The notes under the pieces are model-generated. The model was given only the letters and a program-made list of their open reading frames with translations. It was not told where the DNA came from and did not search any database. This document shows positions 43,673 through 51,011 of a DNA stretch of 64,000 nucleotides, one piece after another. Origin of the DNA: an uncultured Aquimonas sp. (GTDB taxonomy: Bacteria; Pseudomonadota; Gammaproteobacteria; Xanthomonadales; Xanthomonadaceae); NCBI RefSeq assembly GCF_937888285.1, contig NZ_CALART010000023.1:1-64000 (forward strand). Reading direction: 5' to 3'. Position numbers and translations under genes: made by a program. Position 1 is the first letter of the stretch. Each line of letters opens with the position of its first letter.

Positions 43673-44017
43673 ATGCCCGATTCGATCCCGTCCTGTCCGC
43701 AGTGCGGCTCCGAGAACACCTATCCGGATGGCGAGCAGTGGATCTGTCCTGACTGCGCCCACGAGTGGTCGCAGGCCGCGGGCGTCGAGGAAGACGAAAC
43801 CGACGAACGCGTGGTGGTCGATGCCAACGGCACGCCGCTGGCCGATGGCGACTCGGTGGTACTGATCAAGGACCTCAAGGTCAAGGGCAGCTCGACCGTG
43901 CTCAAAGTCGGCAGCAAGGTGAAGAGCATCCGCCTGGTCGGTGGCGACCACGAGGTCGACTGCCGCATGGACGCCGGCAACTTCATGCTCAAGGCCTGCT
44001 ACCTGCGCAAGGCCTGA
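43673..44017 (+). CDS. yjdM: PhnA/YjdM family zinc-ribbon protein
   Basis: The 114-residue product has an N-terminal zinc ribbon with Cys8, Cys11, Cys25 and Cys28 (CPQCGSENTY ... WICPDCAHEW). The PhnA domain VVVDANGTPLADGDSVVLIKDLKVKGSSTVLKVGSKVKSIRLV follows, and the C-terminus is MDAGNFMLKACYLRKA. The family was once linked to alkylphosphonate use, but no such activity is proven for YjdM. TATACT at 43641-43646 may be its -10. Its 3' end overlaps the convergent membrane gene by 19 bp. Confidence 0.93.
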   Translation: MPDSIPSCPQCGSENTYPDGEQWICPDCAHEWSQAAGVEEDETDERVVVDANGTPLADGDSVVLIKDLKVKGSSTVLKVGSKVKSIRLVGGDHEVDCRMDAGNFMLKACYLRKA

Positions 44018-44415
44018 CCGACCCTGGGCGCTGCAGCGCTCAGACCGATCGCCAGCAGGGCGATCGACACGACATCGAACAGCAGCACCCGCTGCAGGGC
44101 GGGCGTGAGCGGCCAGTGCTGAAGACACAGCAGGGCGAAGGCGATGTCGCTGGCCAGCAGCAGGGCGCAGCCCGCGCGCAGCGAGCCGCGTCCGTTCAGC
44201 GCGAAGGCCAGCGGCAGGCTGAGCAGGGCGAACAGCAGGGCGCGGTGCTGCAGCAGCAGTTCCACGGCGGGTTCGATGCTCGCCTCCAGCGCATACAGTG
44301 CCTTCAGTGAGCCGGCGCCCAGCAGGCCCGGCAGCGGCAGCCAGTGGATCGCGATCGCGACCCACAGGCCCGCGCGGATCCACGGGCTGCCGAAACCGGA
44401 CTGCGCGCGCCGCAT
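43999..44415 (-). CDS. Small membrane protein, unrecognised (pair member 2)
   Basis: The 138-residue product has about four hydrophobic helices: AGLWVAIAIHWLPLPGLLG, LLLQHRALLFALLSLPLAFAL, AGCALLLASDIAFALLCL and VLLFDVVSIALLAIGLSAA. There is no recognisable motif. It starts at the base after the stop of the upstream membrane gene (44416), so the pair is cotranscribed and perhaps forms one complex. Regulation by the divergent XRE protein is inferred. Confidence 0.65.
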   Translation of the reverse strand: MRRAQSGFGSPWIRAGLWVAIAIHWLPLPGLLGAGSLKALYALEASIEPAVELLLQHRALLFALLSLPLAFALNGRGSLRAGCALLLASDIAFALLCLQHWPLTPALQRVLLFDVVSIALLAIGLSAAAPRVGQALRR

Positions 44416-44835
44416 TCAGGCGATCGCCGCGGCGGCGGCGCCGATCCGCTCGCTGCGCTGCAGGCCCAACCACTGCAGCCCGGCGAACACCAGCACGCCC
44501 AGCGCCTGCGCGACCAGCAGGGTCCAGCCCAGCGCATTCGGCGCGATCCAGCCGAAGGCCGGCAGCACCAGGCTGGCCGCCGCCCATTCGACGTTGACGG
44601 CGATGGCGAGCCAGACGCTCCAGGCCGGCAGCCGCGCCTGGCCGCCCATCCAGCCGGTCAAGGCGGCCCAGCCGAACATGAAGGCGGCGATCAGGATCAT
44701 CTGTTCGCGGCTGAAGCCGAGGGCGACGCTCAGCGGCACCAGCAGCAGGGGCACCGCCGCCGCGGCAGCCAGGCTGAGGATGGCGTCGAGTCGCAGGCCC
44801 AGGCGCAGCAGGGGTGAGGGAAGCACGGTGTTCAT
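44416..44835 (-). CDS. Small membrane protein, unrecognised (pair member 1)
   Basis: The 139-residue product has about four helices: LDAILSLAAAAAVPLLLVPLSV, QMILIAAFMFGWAALTGWMGG, VWLAIAVNVEWAAASLVLPAFGW and TLLVAQALGVLVFAGLQWLGL. The topology resembles small DoxX-like or unnamed four-helix proteins, but no family is certain. It is divergent from an XRE/MmyB-type regulator with a palindrome between them, so it is the likely regulatory target. Confidence 0.7.
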   Translation of the reverse strand: MNTVLPSPLLRLGLRLDAILSLAAAAAVPLLLVPLSVALGFSREQMILIAAFMFGWAALTGWMGGQARLPAWSVWLAIAVNVEWAAASLVLPAFGWIAPNALGWTLLVAQALGVLVFAGLQWLGLQRSERIGAAAAAIA

Positions 44836-44900
44836 GGCGGATCTCCTTGGGTTGGGGGCTGACTGCGCCTGCAGCTTCGGCCCGCGCCTGTCGGCGGTCG

Positions 44901-44917
44901 ATTACCTTCGAGGTAAT
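44901..44917. promoter_or_regulatory. Candidate operator ATTACCT-TCG-AGGTAAT
   Basis: A perfect 7-3-7 inverted repeat lies in the 118-bp gap between the divergent membrane-protein pair (start 44835) and the XRE regulator (start 44954). It is AT-rich for this genome and centrally placed to control both directions. A TAGCAT at 44940-44945 could be the regulator's -10. Binding by the adjacent regulator is inferred. Confidence 0.6.
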
Positions 44918-44953
44918 GCCCTGGCCGCGCTGGCGCGGGTAGCATCCGCCGCC

Positions 44954-45781
44954 ATGGACAGCCCCAGATCAACCCTCACGCCCGCGTCGTCCACCGCCAT
45001 CGGCGGCCTGCTGCGCGACTGGCGTCAGCGACGTCGGCTCTCGCAGCTGGAGCTCGCGCTGGAGGCGGAGATCTCGACGCGCCACCTGAGCTTCATCGAA
45101 ACCGGCCGCGCCCGCCCCAGCCGCGAGCTGGTGCTGCACCTGGCCGCGCTGCTGGAGCTGCCGCTGCGCGAGCGCAACCGCTGGCTGCTGTCGGCGGGTT
45201 TTGCGCCGGCTTACGCCGAGGCCACGCTCGACAGCCCGGCGCTCGCTGCCGCGCGCGAGGCGGTGCAGCGGGTGATCGATCTGCACGCGCCGTTTCCTGC
45301 CGTCGCCGTGGATCGGCACTGGAACCTGCAGCTGGCCAACGCCAGTGCGCAGGCGCTGCTGGGCGCGGTCGCGCCCGAGCTGCTGCAGCCGCAGGCCAAT
45401 GTGCTGCGCATCAGCCTGCATCCGCACGGGCTGGCGCCGCAGATCGTCAACCTGAAGCAGTGGCGTGGGCATCTGCTGGCGCGCCTGCGCCGCCAGGTCC
45501 ACGAGAGCAGCGATGCCGTGCTGGCCAGCCTGCTGGCCGAGCTGTCGACCTACCCGAGCCTGCCGCACGAGGCCGAGCATCACGACATCCCGGAGTCGCC
45601 GACGCCCGATGTGCTGATGCTGTTCCGCCTGCGCAGTCCGTTGGGCGAGCTCGCCCTGTTCAGCACCATCACGGTGTTCGGGACACCGGCCGACGTCACC
45701 CTGTCCGAGCTCGCGCTGGAGTGCTTCTATCCGGCGGATGCCGCGACCGCGGAGCGGCTGCGCGCGCTCGCGAAGCCTTGA
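44954..45781 (+). CDS. XRE-family regulator with MmyB-like ligand-binding domain
   Basis: The 275-residue product has an N-terminal HTH: IGGLLRDWRQRRRLSQLELALEAEISTRHLSFIETGRARPSRELVLHLAALLELPLRERN. This is followed by the MmyB-like domain FPAVAVDRHWNLQLANASAQALL ... NVLRISLHPHGLAPQIVNLKQWRGHLLARLRRQ ... PDVLMLFRLRSPLGELALFSTITVFGTPADVTLSELALECFYPAD. Such proteins bind fatty-acid-like ligands in known cases. No Shine-Dalgarno precedes the ATG; the transcript may be leaderless. It is divergent from the membrane pair. Confidence 0.93.
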   Translation: MDSPRSTLTPASSTAIGGLLRDWRQRRRLSQLELALEAEISTRHLSFIETGRARPSRELVLHLAALLELPLRERNRWLLSAGFAPAYAEATLDSPALAAAREAVQRVIDLHAPFPAVAVDRHWNLQLANASAQALLGAVAPELLQPQANVLRISLHPHGLAPQIVNLKQWRGHLLARLRRQVHESSDAVLASLLAELSTYPSLPHEAEHHDIPESPTPDVLMLFRLRSPLGELALFSTITVFGTPADVTLSELALECFYPADAATAERLRALAKP

Positions 45782-45984
45782 GGTCCACACGGGTCCAGTC
45801 CCGCCTGGCCTTGGTCGGTCGTCGCGTGTCTGGCACAGGTCCGGACGCGTTCGGCCGCAACGCGGCGACGCCTGCGCTTCGCTCGGTCACGCCGGATCAG
45901 GCGTCGCGTGCTCGATCCGTGGGCGCGCCATCCATGGCGCGCGGCGGCGCTGAATTTTGCAGCGTTGCCTGGCGCTGACGCGCC

Positions 45985-46305
45985 TCAGCCGCTGCTGGCG
46001 AGCTTCAACCCGGCGATGCCGGCGACCACCAGCACCAGGCTGATCGCCTTCAGCGTCGACATCGGCTCGTCGAACAGCAGCACGCCGGCCAGCGCCGTGC
46101 CGATCGCACCGATCCCGACCCACACGGCATAGGCCGTGCCCAGCGGCAGCGTGCGCAGGGCCAGGCTCAGGAGATAGAAGCTGGCGGCCATGGCGGCGAG
46201 GGTGAGCGCAGTCGGCGCCGGGCGGGTGAAGCCCTCGGTGTACTTCAGGCCGATGGCCCAGAGGATTTCCAGCACACCTGCGAGGAACAGCAAGATCCAG
46301 CTCAT
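45985..46305 (-). CDS. gdx: Guanidinium exporter Gdx (SMR family, SugE)
   Basis: The 106-residue product MSWILLFLAGVLEILWAIGL continues KYTEGFTRP and has LPLGTAYAVWVGIGAIGTALAGVLLFDEP, closely matching E. coli Gdx/SugE. Glu13 in the first helix is the conserved proton/substrate site. Four helices form a dual-topology dimer that exports guanidinium. It is preceded by a guanidine-II riboswitch at 46321-46371, which agrees with the call. Longer upstream in-frame residues come from the leader and are not coding. Confidence 0.95.
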   Translation of the reverse strand: MSWILLFLAGVLEILWAIGLKYTEGFTRPAPTALTLAAMAASFYLLSLALRTLPLGTAYAVWVGIGAIGTALAGVLLFDEPMSTLKAISLVLVVAGIAGLKLASSG

Positions 46306-46320
46306 GGGTGACTCCCAGTG

Positions 46321-46371
46321 GCAGGGTCGTCCCCGCGAAACGGTGGCAGTGCCGCCGAGGTCGTCCCCGGC
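46321..46371 (-). promoter_or_regulatory. Guanidine-II (mini-ykkC) riboswitch of gdx
   Basis: On the minus strand two hairpins each carry an ACGA tetraloop. Hairpin P1 pairs GCCGGGG with CCTCGGC (46354-46371); P2 pairs GCGGGG with CCCTGC (46321-46336). The linker is about 17 nt. Two small stems with ACGR loops just before the Shine-Dalgarno (GGGAG at 46312-46316) define the mini-ykkC class. Ligand binding would expose the ribosome site of gdx. Confidence 0.88.
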
Positions 46372-46493
46372 GCAGGCAGCGTGTCGCTGCGGCGGCGAGT
46401 CTAGCGCTGCAGACACATCGCCGGCTGGCTGCTGTTTGAACGTCGGTTCGCGTGTGCGCCGAGCCTGTTTCCCAGTCCGGGCCGCCGCAGCGG

Positions 46494-46748
46494 CTATTTG
46501 CCCGGCCGCAGCGGGAGGGCCGAGACCGCCAGCAGAAGCAGACCGATGGGCAGGCAGGCGAAACCGTAGAGGCGCACCGTGCTTGCACTCACCTCCTGGC
46601 GGCCGAACGCCTGAGCGGACTTCGGCACCTTCCAGTTGCCGGCGTGATGCACCACGATCGCGCGCGGGAAGGCGATCAGCGACACCCCGCCGATCAGCAG
46701 GACCAGCGCCAGGACCACGCCCACCAGGCTGACATGAGGTCGGTTCAT
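46494..46748 (-). CDS. Small two-helix membrane protein, unrecognised
   Basis: The 84-residue product has helices SLVGVVLALVLLIGGVSLIAFP and RLYGFACLPIGLLLLAVSALPL, separated by a polar stretch with HHAGNWKVPKSAQAFGRQEV. No motif known to me is visible. It stands alone on the minus strand between gdx and the metallopeptidase gene, 67 bp after the latter's stop. Function unknown. Confidence 0.6.
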   Translation of the reverse strand: MNRPHVSLVGVVLALVLLIGGVSLIAFPRAIVVHHAGNWKVPKSAQAFGRQEVSASTVRLYGFACLPIGLLLLAVSALPLRPGK

Positions 46749-46815
46749 ACGGGCTTCGTTCCGGGATCTGGTCCTGCGGATGCCTCAGGCGGCCTTGTGT
46801 GACCGAATGCGCTTG

Positions 46816-47337
46816 CTACTCACGCAGCCAGCGCCGCATCCGCGGGTAGGGCTCGGCGCCGAGCTGCTTGGCCTCGGCCACTCCATGGGCCATGCCGGCT
46901 TGCATCAGGCCGTGCAGGCCGGGATACACGCCCAGCGAGAAGGTCATCGCCAGCGCCGCGCCGCGGCCGTGGTAGCCGCCCTCGTGGAAAAGCAGATCGG
47001 CCGGCAGGCTCAGCGCGCAGCAGGCCGCATAGGCCCAGGCGGTGGCTTCCGCCTCGCCGGCATGGGCCGCCTGCTCGCTGCCATGCAGATCGCCGGACTG
47101 CAGCGCGCGCAGTGCAGCGGGCAGCACCGCCAGATGTCCGGCTTCGTGCAGCAGGTCGCCGGGCCAGCGCAGGCGGGCGCGGTCGACCCGCAGGGCGCCG
47201 TCACGGATTTCGATGCCCGGAAGAAAGCAGGCGTCACCGAGCTCGGCGTACTGCACCTTGAGGCCGATCGCGCGCAGGAAATCGACGATGGCGGCGGTGG
47301 GCTCGTCGGCCGTTGAGTGGTCCAAGCTGGCACTCAT
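46816..47337 (-). CDS. HExxH-motif protein (ImmA/IrrE-like), overlapping mgsA
   Basis: The 173-residue product contains WPGDLLHEAGHLAVLPAALRAL, with a HEAGH zinc motif (His64, Glu65, His68). A later ATAWAYAACCALSLPADLLFHEGGYHG could supply the third ligand. The layout resembles minimal ImmA/IrrE-type metallopeptidases. No signal peptide is seen. Its start overlaps the mgsA stop by 4 bp (ATGA), so it is coupled to mgsA. Substrate unknown. Confidence 0.7.
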   Translation of the reverse strand: MSASLDHSTADEPTAAIVDFLRAIGLKVQYAELGDACFLPGIEIRDGALRVDRARLRWPGDLLHEAGHLAVLPAALRALQSGDLHGSEQAAHAGEAEATAWAYAACCALSLPADLLFHEGGYHGRGAALAMTFSLGVYPGLHGLMQAGMAHGVAEAKQLGAEPYPRMRRWLRE

Positions 47338-48212
47338 TCGCCCGCGCGCCGATAGACGGCCGCACACCAGCGCTCGGCCACCGCCGGCGAGGTCACGCAA
47401 ACCGCGCGCTCCGAGGCGACGCGCACCGCCCGTTCGAGCAGCTGGATATCGGCCTCGTGCTGGCGGGCGACGTGCGGGTCCTCGAAGAACACCACGCGCT
47501 GGCAGCGGTCGGCCAACACCAGCTCGGCGATTTGTGCGTCCCCGCCCAGCGGGCCGCTCTGGTAGCGGTCGACGAAGTCGCGCTCGCGCGGCCAGCCCTT
47601 CGACCAGGCGAGTTCGTTCAGGCGCCCTCCGGTGGTGCCGGTGGCGATGCGGCGGGCGAAGCGCGCCAGCAGGTCGAAGTGCCGACCGGCAAACTCCACC
47701 ATGGCCTGCTTGCGCGAGTCATGCGCGATCAGGGCCACGGTCTGCTGTTCGAAGGCGAACAGCGGGTCGGCGTCTGCGGTGGCGCCAAGGCCCGCCAGCA
47801 CGCGCTCGACCTCAATCCACTCGACGGCCCCCGCGAGTGTTGAAACAAAAGGCTTGTCGTGGGTCACGCACTGGCGCTTCAGCGCCTGCGCCTCGGGATA
47901 GATGGAGGACGGATCGACCGGATCCATCAGATAGATCGCTCCATCGAGCGCCGGCGCGATCTCGGTGCCGCCGGCGATGCCCGAGACCAGCTTCATCAGC
48001 CCACCCTCGCGGCCCATTGGATAGCGCACCAGGCCCGGGTGATCCGGCAGGGCGCGCCGCGACTCGATCACGTCGAAGGTGCGGCCGACTGCATGCAGAC
48101 CGAGCTCCAGCGCGCGGATACCCGGGCCCGAGCGGCGCAGCCAGCGGAACAGCAAGGCATCCGGGCCTTCGTGGTGGCGACGGTTGGCGGCGAGGCCGAA
48201 GCGCAGGGGCAT
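47334..48212 (-). CDS. mgsA: Methylglyoxal synthase with duplicated N-terminal MGS-like domain
   Basis: MgsA converts dihydroxyacetone phosphate to methylglyoxal and phosphate. The C-terminal domain (about 158-285) has every catalytic motif: LIAHDSRKQAM (His164, Asp165, Lys168), TGTTGG, SGPLGGDAQIAEL (Asp225), FFEDP (Asp245), His252 and Asp255. Residues 1-132 form a diverged copy (YPMGREGGLMKLVSGIAGG ... LDGAIYLMDPVDPSSIYPEAQALKR) lacking the HDxxK and the GGD acid, so probably catalytically dead. Family proteins are usually about 150 residues; this one is 292. ATG 48212 is preferred; GTG 48221 is possible. Confidence 0.88.
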   Translation of the reverse strand: MPLRFGLAANRRHHEGPDALLFRWLRRSGPGIRALELGLHAVGRTFDVIESRRALPDHPGLVRYPMGREGGLMKLVSGIAGGTEIAPALDGAIYLMDPVDPSSIYPEAQALKRQCVTHDKPFVSTLAGAVEWIEVERVLAGLGATADADPLFAFEQQTVALIAHDSRKQAMVEFAGRHFDLLARFARRIATGTTGGRLNELAWSKGWPRERDFVDRYQSGPLGGDAQIAELVLADRCQRVVFFEDPHVARQHEADIQLLERAVRVASERAVCVTSPAVAERWCAAVYRRAGE

Positions 48213-48306
48213 GGCGATCACGGTGCGGCGATGGGCGATGGCGCCACGTTAGCGGATGCAGGCTGCGCCGGTGCGGGCCTGCATCCGTATTCAGCGGCGC
48301 GCCCGC

Positions 48307-49461
48307 CTAGCGCCGACCGACCAGGCCGAAGCCGGTGGGGCCGTTGTCGCCGACCAGCACCAGGCGCTCGATACCGTCACCGCGCTGCACCCAGGCGCGG
48401 CCGGTGAAGGGCGCTTGCGAGGGGTGTTCGCTGTCGCGCAGTTCGAAGCCGAGGAAGTGGTTCGACTCTGCAAGCTGAATCAGTTCGCCCGTGAGGCGGC
48501 AGGGACCAGGCTCGGCCCCGCCAAGAAACCGCAGGCAAACACTCCCTTCAGCAGTAAGTTCCAGCCGGGCGTGATGGTCGATGATCTGCCCGCCCATCCG
48601 CACTTCCCAGGCGCCGCCAACGCGCTGCGTCGACACAGGGGATACGAACTCCTGCGGGCTCGGCGTCAGCGACAGCTGGAAGCTGCGCCCGTTTTGCGTG
48701 CGCAGCCGGAAGGCGCCCCCGCCGGCGCTGAACGTGCCCTCCAGCTCGGTAGGGACCAGCCCGTTCGGATGGCCGTAGGTCCAGTTGCTCCCGTATCGCG
48801 AGAACTGAAGCGCCGAGTCGTTGGAGTATGTCGCGCGGGTCACCCAACCGACGTGCCCGACGAAACTTGGGCCCGGCACTGAGTCCTCGGTGCCGCCGAG
48901 CGCTGTCAGCACCCGCAGCTCACCGCGCTCGTCGACGCTGGCGAAGGCAGCTGCAGGAGTGCTGGCGGGGAACTGGAGCTCAACGCCCGACAGTAGAGCA
49001 GGCGTGGACGCTTGGTCGGGCAGTTCGCAGTCGAGACCGCTGATCCGGGTGAGCCTTCGGATAGGCGTGCTGCCGCTGCCCATGCCCGCCCAATTGCTGC
49101 GCCATCGCAGAAGCGCGTGCTCGCAGCTGATCAGCTCGATGCTCACCGTGCCCCAGGTGCCTCGCCTGAGGTCGCGCGGCTGGAAGCTGCCGAAGCGCAT
49201 GCCGCGATTCACGTAGGCCGTGGCCTCGATGCGGCGACCCTCGATGCGACCGTCGAGATATAGGTGAAGGGGATTGCCTTCCATGTCGTAGACGAACCAG
49301 AAGGCCAGCGCGCGCTGCTCATCGAGGATCTGGATCGACAGGCCGTGGCCGCTCTGCTCGGGGTTGTACCAGGCTCCGCTGATGCCGGGTGGCAGCTGGG
49401 CAAATGCCGGCGTGAACAACAGCAGCGTGAGCAGCGGAAGCCGGGAGAAGAATGTCTTCAT
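48307..49461 (-). CDS. Secreted protein, paralogue 1 of a GxWYNPEQSGHG family
   Basis: The 384-residue product has a signal peptide (LPLLTLLLFTPAFAQ). It begins LPPGISGAWYNPEQSGHGLSI, then FWFVYDMEGNPLHLYLDG, IEATAYVNRGMRFGSF and IRRLTRISGLDCELPDQ. It ends RLVLVGDNGPTGFGLVGRR. The central region is variable beta-rich sequence. The WYNPEQSGHG start recurs in Lysobacterales secreted proteins of unknown role. No catalytic motif is visible. It shares both ends with the adjacent gene at 49570, showing a tandem duplication. Confidence 0.75.
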   Translation of the reverse strand: MKTFFSRLPLLTLLLFTPAFAQLPPGISGAWYNPEQSGHGLSIQILDEQRALAFWFVYDMEGNPLHLYLDGRIEGRRIEATAYVNRGMRFGSFQPRDLRRGTWGTVSIELISCEHALLRWRSNWAGMGSGSTPIRRLTRISGLDCELPDQASTPALLSGVELQFPASTPAAAFASVDERGELRVLTALGGTEDSVPGPSFVGHVGWVTRATYSNDSALQFSRYGSNWTYGHPNGLVPTELEGTFSAGGGAFRLRTQNGRSFQLSLTPSPQEFVSPVSTQRVGGAWEVRMGGQIIDHHARLELTAEGSVCLRFLGGAEPGPCRLTGELIQLAESNHFLGFELRDSEHPSQAPFTGRAWVQRGDGIERLVLVGDNGPTGFGLVGRR

Positions 49462-49537
49462 GGGACTCGTTCCTTTGCAGGGAGGTCGCGCGCTTGGCGT
49501 CCGGGCAAACGCCGACGAACGCGCGCGGCGGCAAGAC

Positions 49538-49554
49538 ACCCGGGCGCACCGGGT
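49538..49554 (-). terminator. Possible weak terminator after paralogue 2
   Basis: A 6-bp stem ACCCGG / CCGGGT with a 5-nt loop lies 16 bp past the stop of the upstream paralogue and before the next start. There is no strong T-run, so this is tentative. Confidence 0.3.
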
Positions 49555-49569
49555 CAGTGCGCTGCTGCC

Positions 49570-50694
49570 TCAGCGATGGCCGACCAGGCCAATGCCCGTC
49601 GGACCGTTGTCACCGACGAGGACGATACGCAGCGAATCGCCTTCGCCCTGCAGCCAGCCACGACCCACGAAGGGCAGGTCAGAGCGCGTGGTGTCGCTCA
49701 GGCTGAACTCGAAGAAGCCGGCGCTGCCGGTGCGCAGCGAGACCGTGCCGCGGTAGCGGCAGTCCGAGCCGAGATCGAAGCAGAGGCTGCCGTCGGCACC
49801 GATGCGCAGCCCCACCGGCAGGTTGAAGAACTGCGTGCGCGTGACCACCCGCCAGTTCTGGGCCAGAGACGCGAGCGTCAGCGGCTGCGACAGCGGCGAC
49901 GCAGACGGCGCGAGCTGCCAGCGCTCACTGGAGCCGTTGTCGAGCTGCAGAGCCAGCACGCCGCCGTCGGCTCCGATCTGCCAGTCGGCCGATGACACCG
50001 CGGACGGCGCATTGAGCCAGGGCGCCATCGAGTAGCGGCTCAGCTCGACGGTCGAGTCCTCGCGTGGCCGGGCCTTGATCAGCGCCCCCGGGAATCCGAC
50101 GTAACCGGTCACGGGAATGGCGTCCGGGTGAAAGGTGCTGACGGTCTCCAGCGCCCACAGCCGACCCTGCTCATCGCGTGCGGCATAGCCCCGGCCGTCG
50201 GGATAGACGTCGCGATCGATGGTCAGGGCATAGGCAGTCGGAGGATTCGCGTCGAACTCGCAGTCCAGCCCCGCGATGCGCGTCAGCCGGCGGATCTCGC
50301 TGCTGCCGCTGTCGTAGCCCGGCACGTCGCTGTCCCACTGCAGCAGGCCGCGATCGCAGCTGCTGAAGTCGAGCGCGACTTCACCCCAGACGGGCATGTC
50401 CAGATCCTCGCGGCGGAAGCTGCCGAAGCGCATGCCGCGGGGCGCGTAGGCGGTGGCCTCGATGCGCCGGCCCTCGATGCGCCCGTCGAGGTAGAGGTGC
50501 ACCGGATTGCCAAGCGGGTCGTAGACGTACCAGAAGGCGAGCGCGCGCGCGTCATCAAGGATCTCCACCGACAGGCCGTGGCCGCTCTGTTCGGGGTTGT
50601 ACCAGGCGCCGCTGATGCCGGGCGGCAGCTGGGCCGAGGCGAGCGCAGGAAGCAGCAAGGCAAGGCAGGCGATGCGGCAAGGCAGAGATTTCAT
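49570..50694 (-). CDS. Secreted protein, paralogue 2 of a GxWYNPEQSGHG family
   Basis: The 374-residue product has a signal peptide (ACLALLLPALASAQ), then the same opening LPPGISGAWYNPEQSGHGLSV, FWYVYDPLGNPVHLYLDG, IEATAYAPRGMRFGSF and IRRLTRIAGLDCEFD. The end is RIVLVGDNGPTGIGLVGHR. The middle is unlike paralogue 1, with only scattered identity. Both copies keep conserved cysteines near residues 110 and 140. GGAG lies 8 nt before ATG 50694. Role unknown; possibly a cell-surface or secreted binding protein. Confidence 0.75.
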   Translation of the reverse strand: MKSLPCRIACLALLLPALASAQLPPGISGAWYNPEQSGHGLSVEILDDARALAFWYVYDPLGNPVHLYLDGRIEGRRIEATAYAPRGMRFGSFRREDLDMPVWGEVALDFSSCDRGLLQWDSDVPGYDSGSSEIRRLTRIAGLDCEFDANPPTAYALTIDRDVYPDGRGYAARDEQGRLWALETVSTFHPDAIPVTGYVGFPGALIKARPREDSTVELSRYSMAPWLNAPSAVSSADWQIGADGGVLALQLDNGSSERWQLAPSASPLSQPLTLASLAQNWRVVTRTQFFNLPVGLRIGADGSLCFDLGSDCRYRGTVSLRTGSAGFFEFSLSDTTRSDLPFVGRGWLQGEGDSLRIVLVGDNGPTGIGLVGHR

Positions 50695-51011
50695 GAAGTG
50701 CACTCCGGCAGTGCGATGGAAGGAAGCAGCAGGTAAGGCAGCAGCGGCACCGTCTGCCTGTCTGTGCAGGCTCGACGACGTGCCTTCAAAGGGCGCAGCA
50801 CAGGCTGCCCGTTCAGGATGCCAAAGCGTCGGCGTCAGCACTGTTGCCTGACTGTAGGTGCGTTGTAGCAGCCTTGGCGCGAGCCGGCCCAGTGGCCCGG
50901 TGGACGCACCCAAGGCCTGCGGAGCGCAGTCGGCGGCGCCGCGACGTCCAGCTGAGGGCCACAGTCGGCCAAGGCCTGCATCAGCGCCCGTCAGCGCGTC
51001 CTCGACGGGCC
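50695..51011. other. Gap between rnfB and the secreted paralogue
   Basis: No gene is supported and no strong hairpin, riboswitch or repeat stands out. It holds the promoter of the 49570-50694 gene (minus strand) and the region beyond the rnfB stop. Confidence 0.4.

Noticed and set aside
45923..45942. GCGCGCCAT/ATGGCGCGC hairpin as gdx terminator
   Set aside because: The loop is only 2 nt and no T-run follows on the minus strand; it may be a chance GC palindrome.
45782..45984. Possible coding sequence between the XRE gene and gdx
   Set aside because: Only Arg/Ala/Pro-rich shadow frames are open and none has a ribosome site or known similarity.
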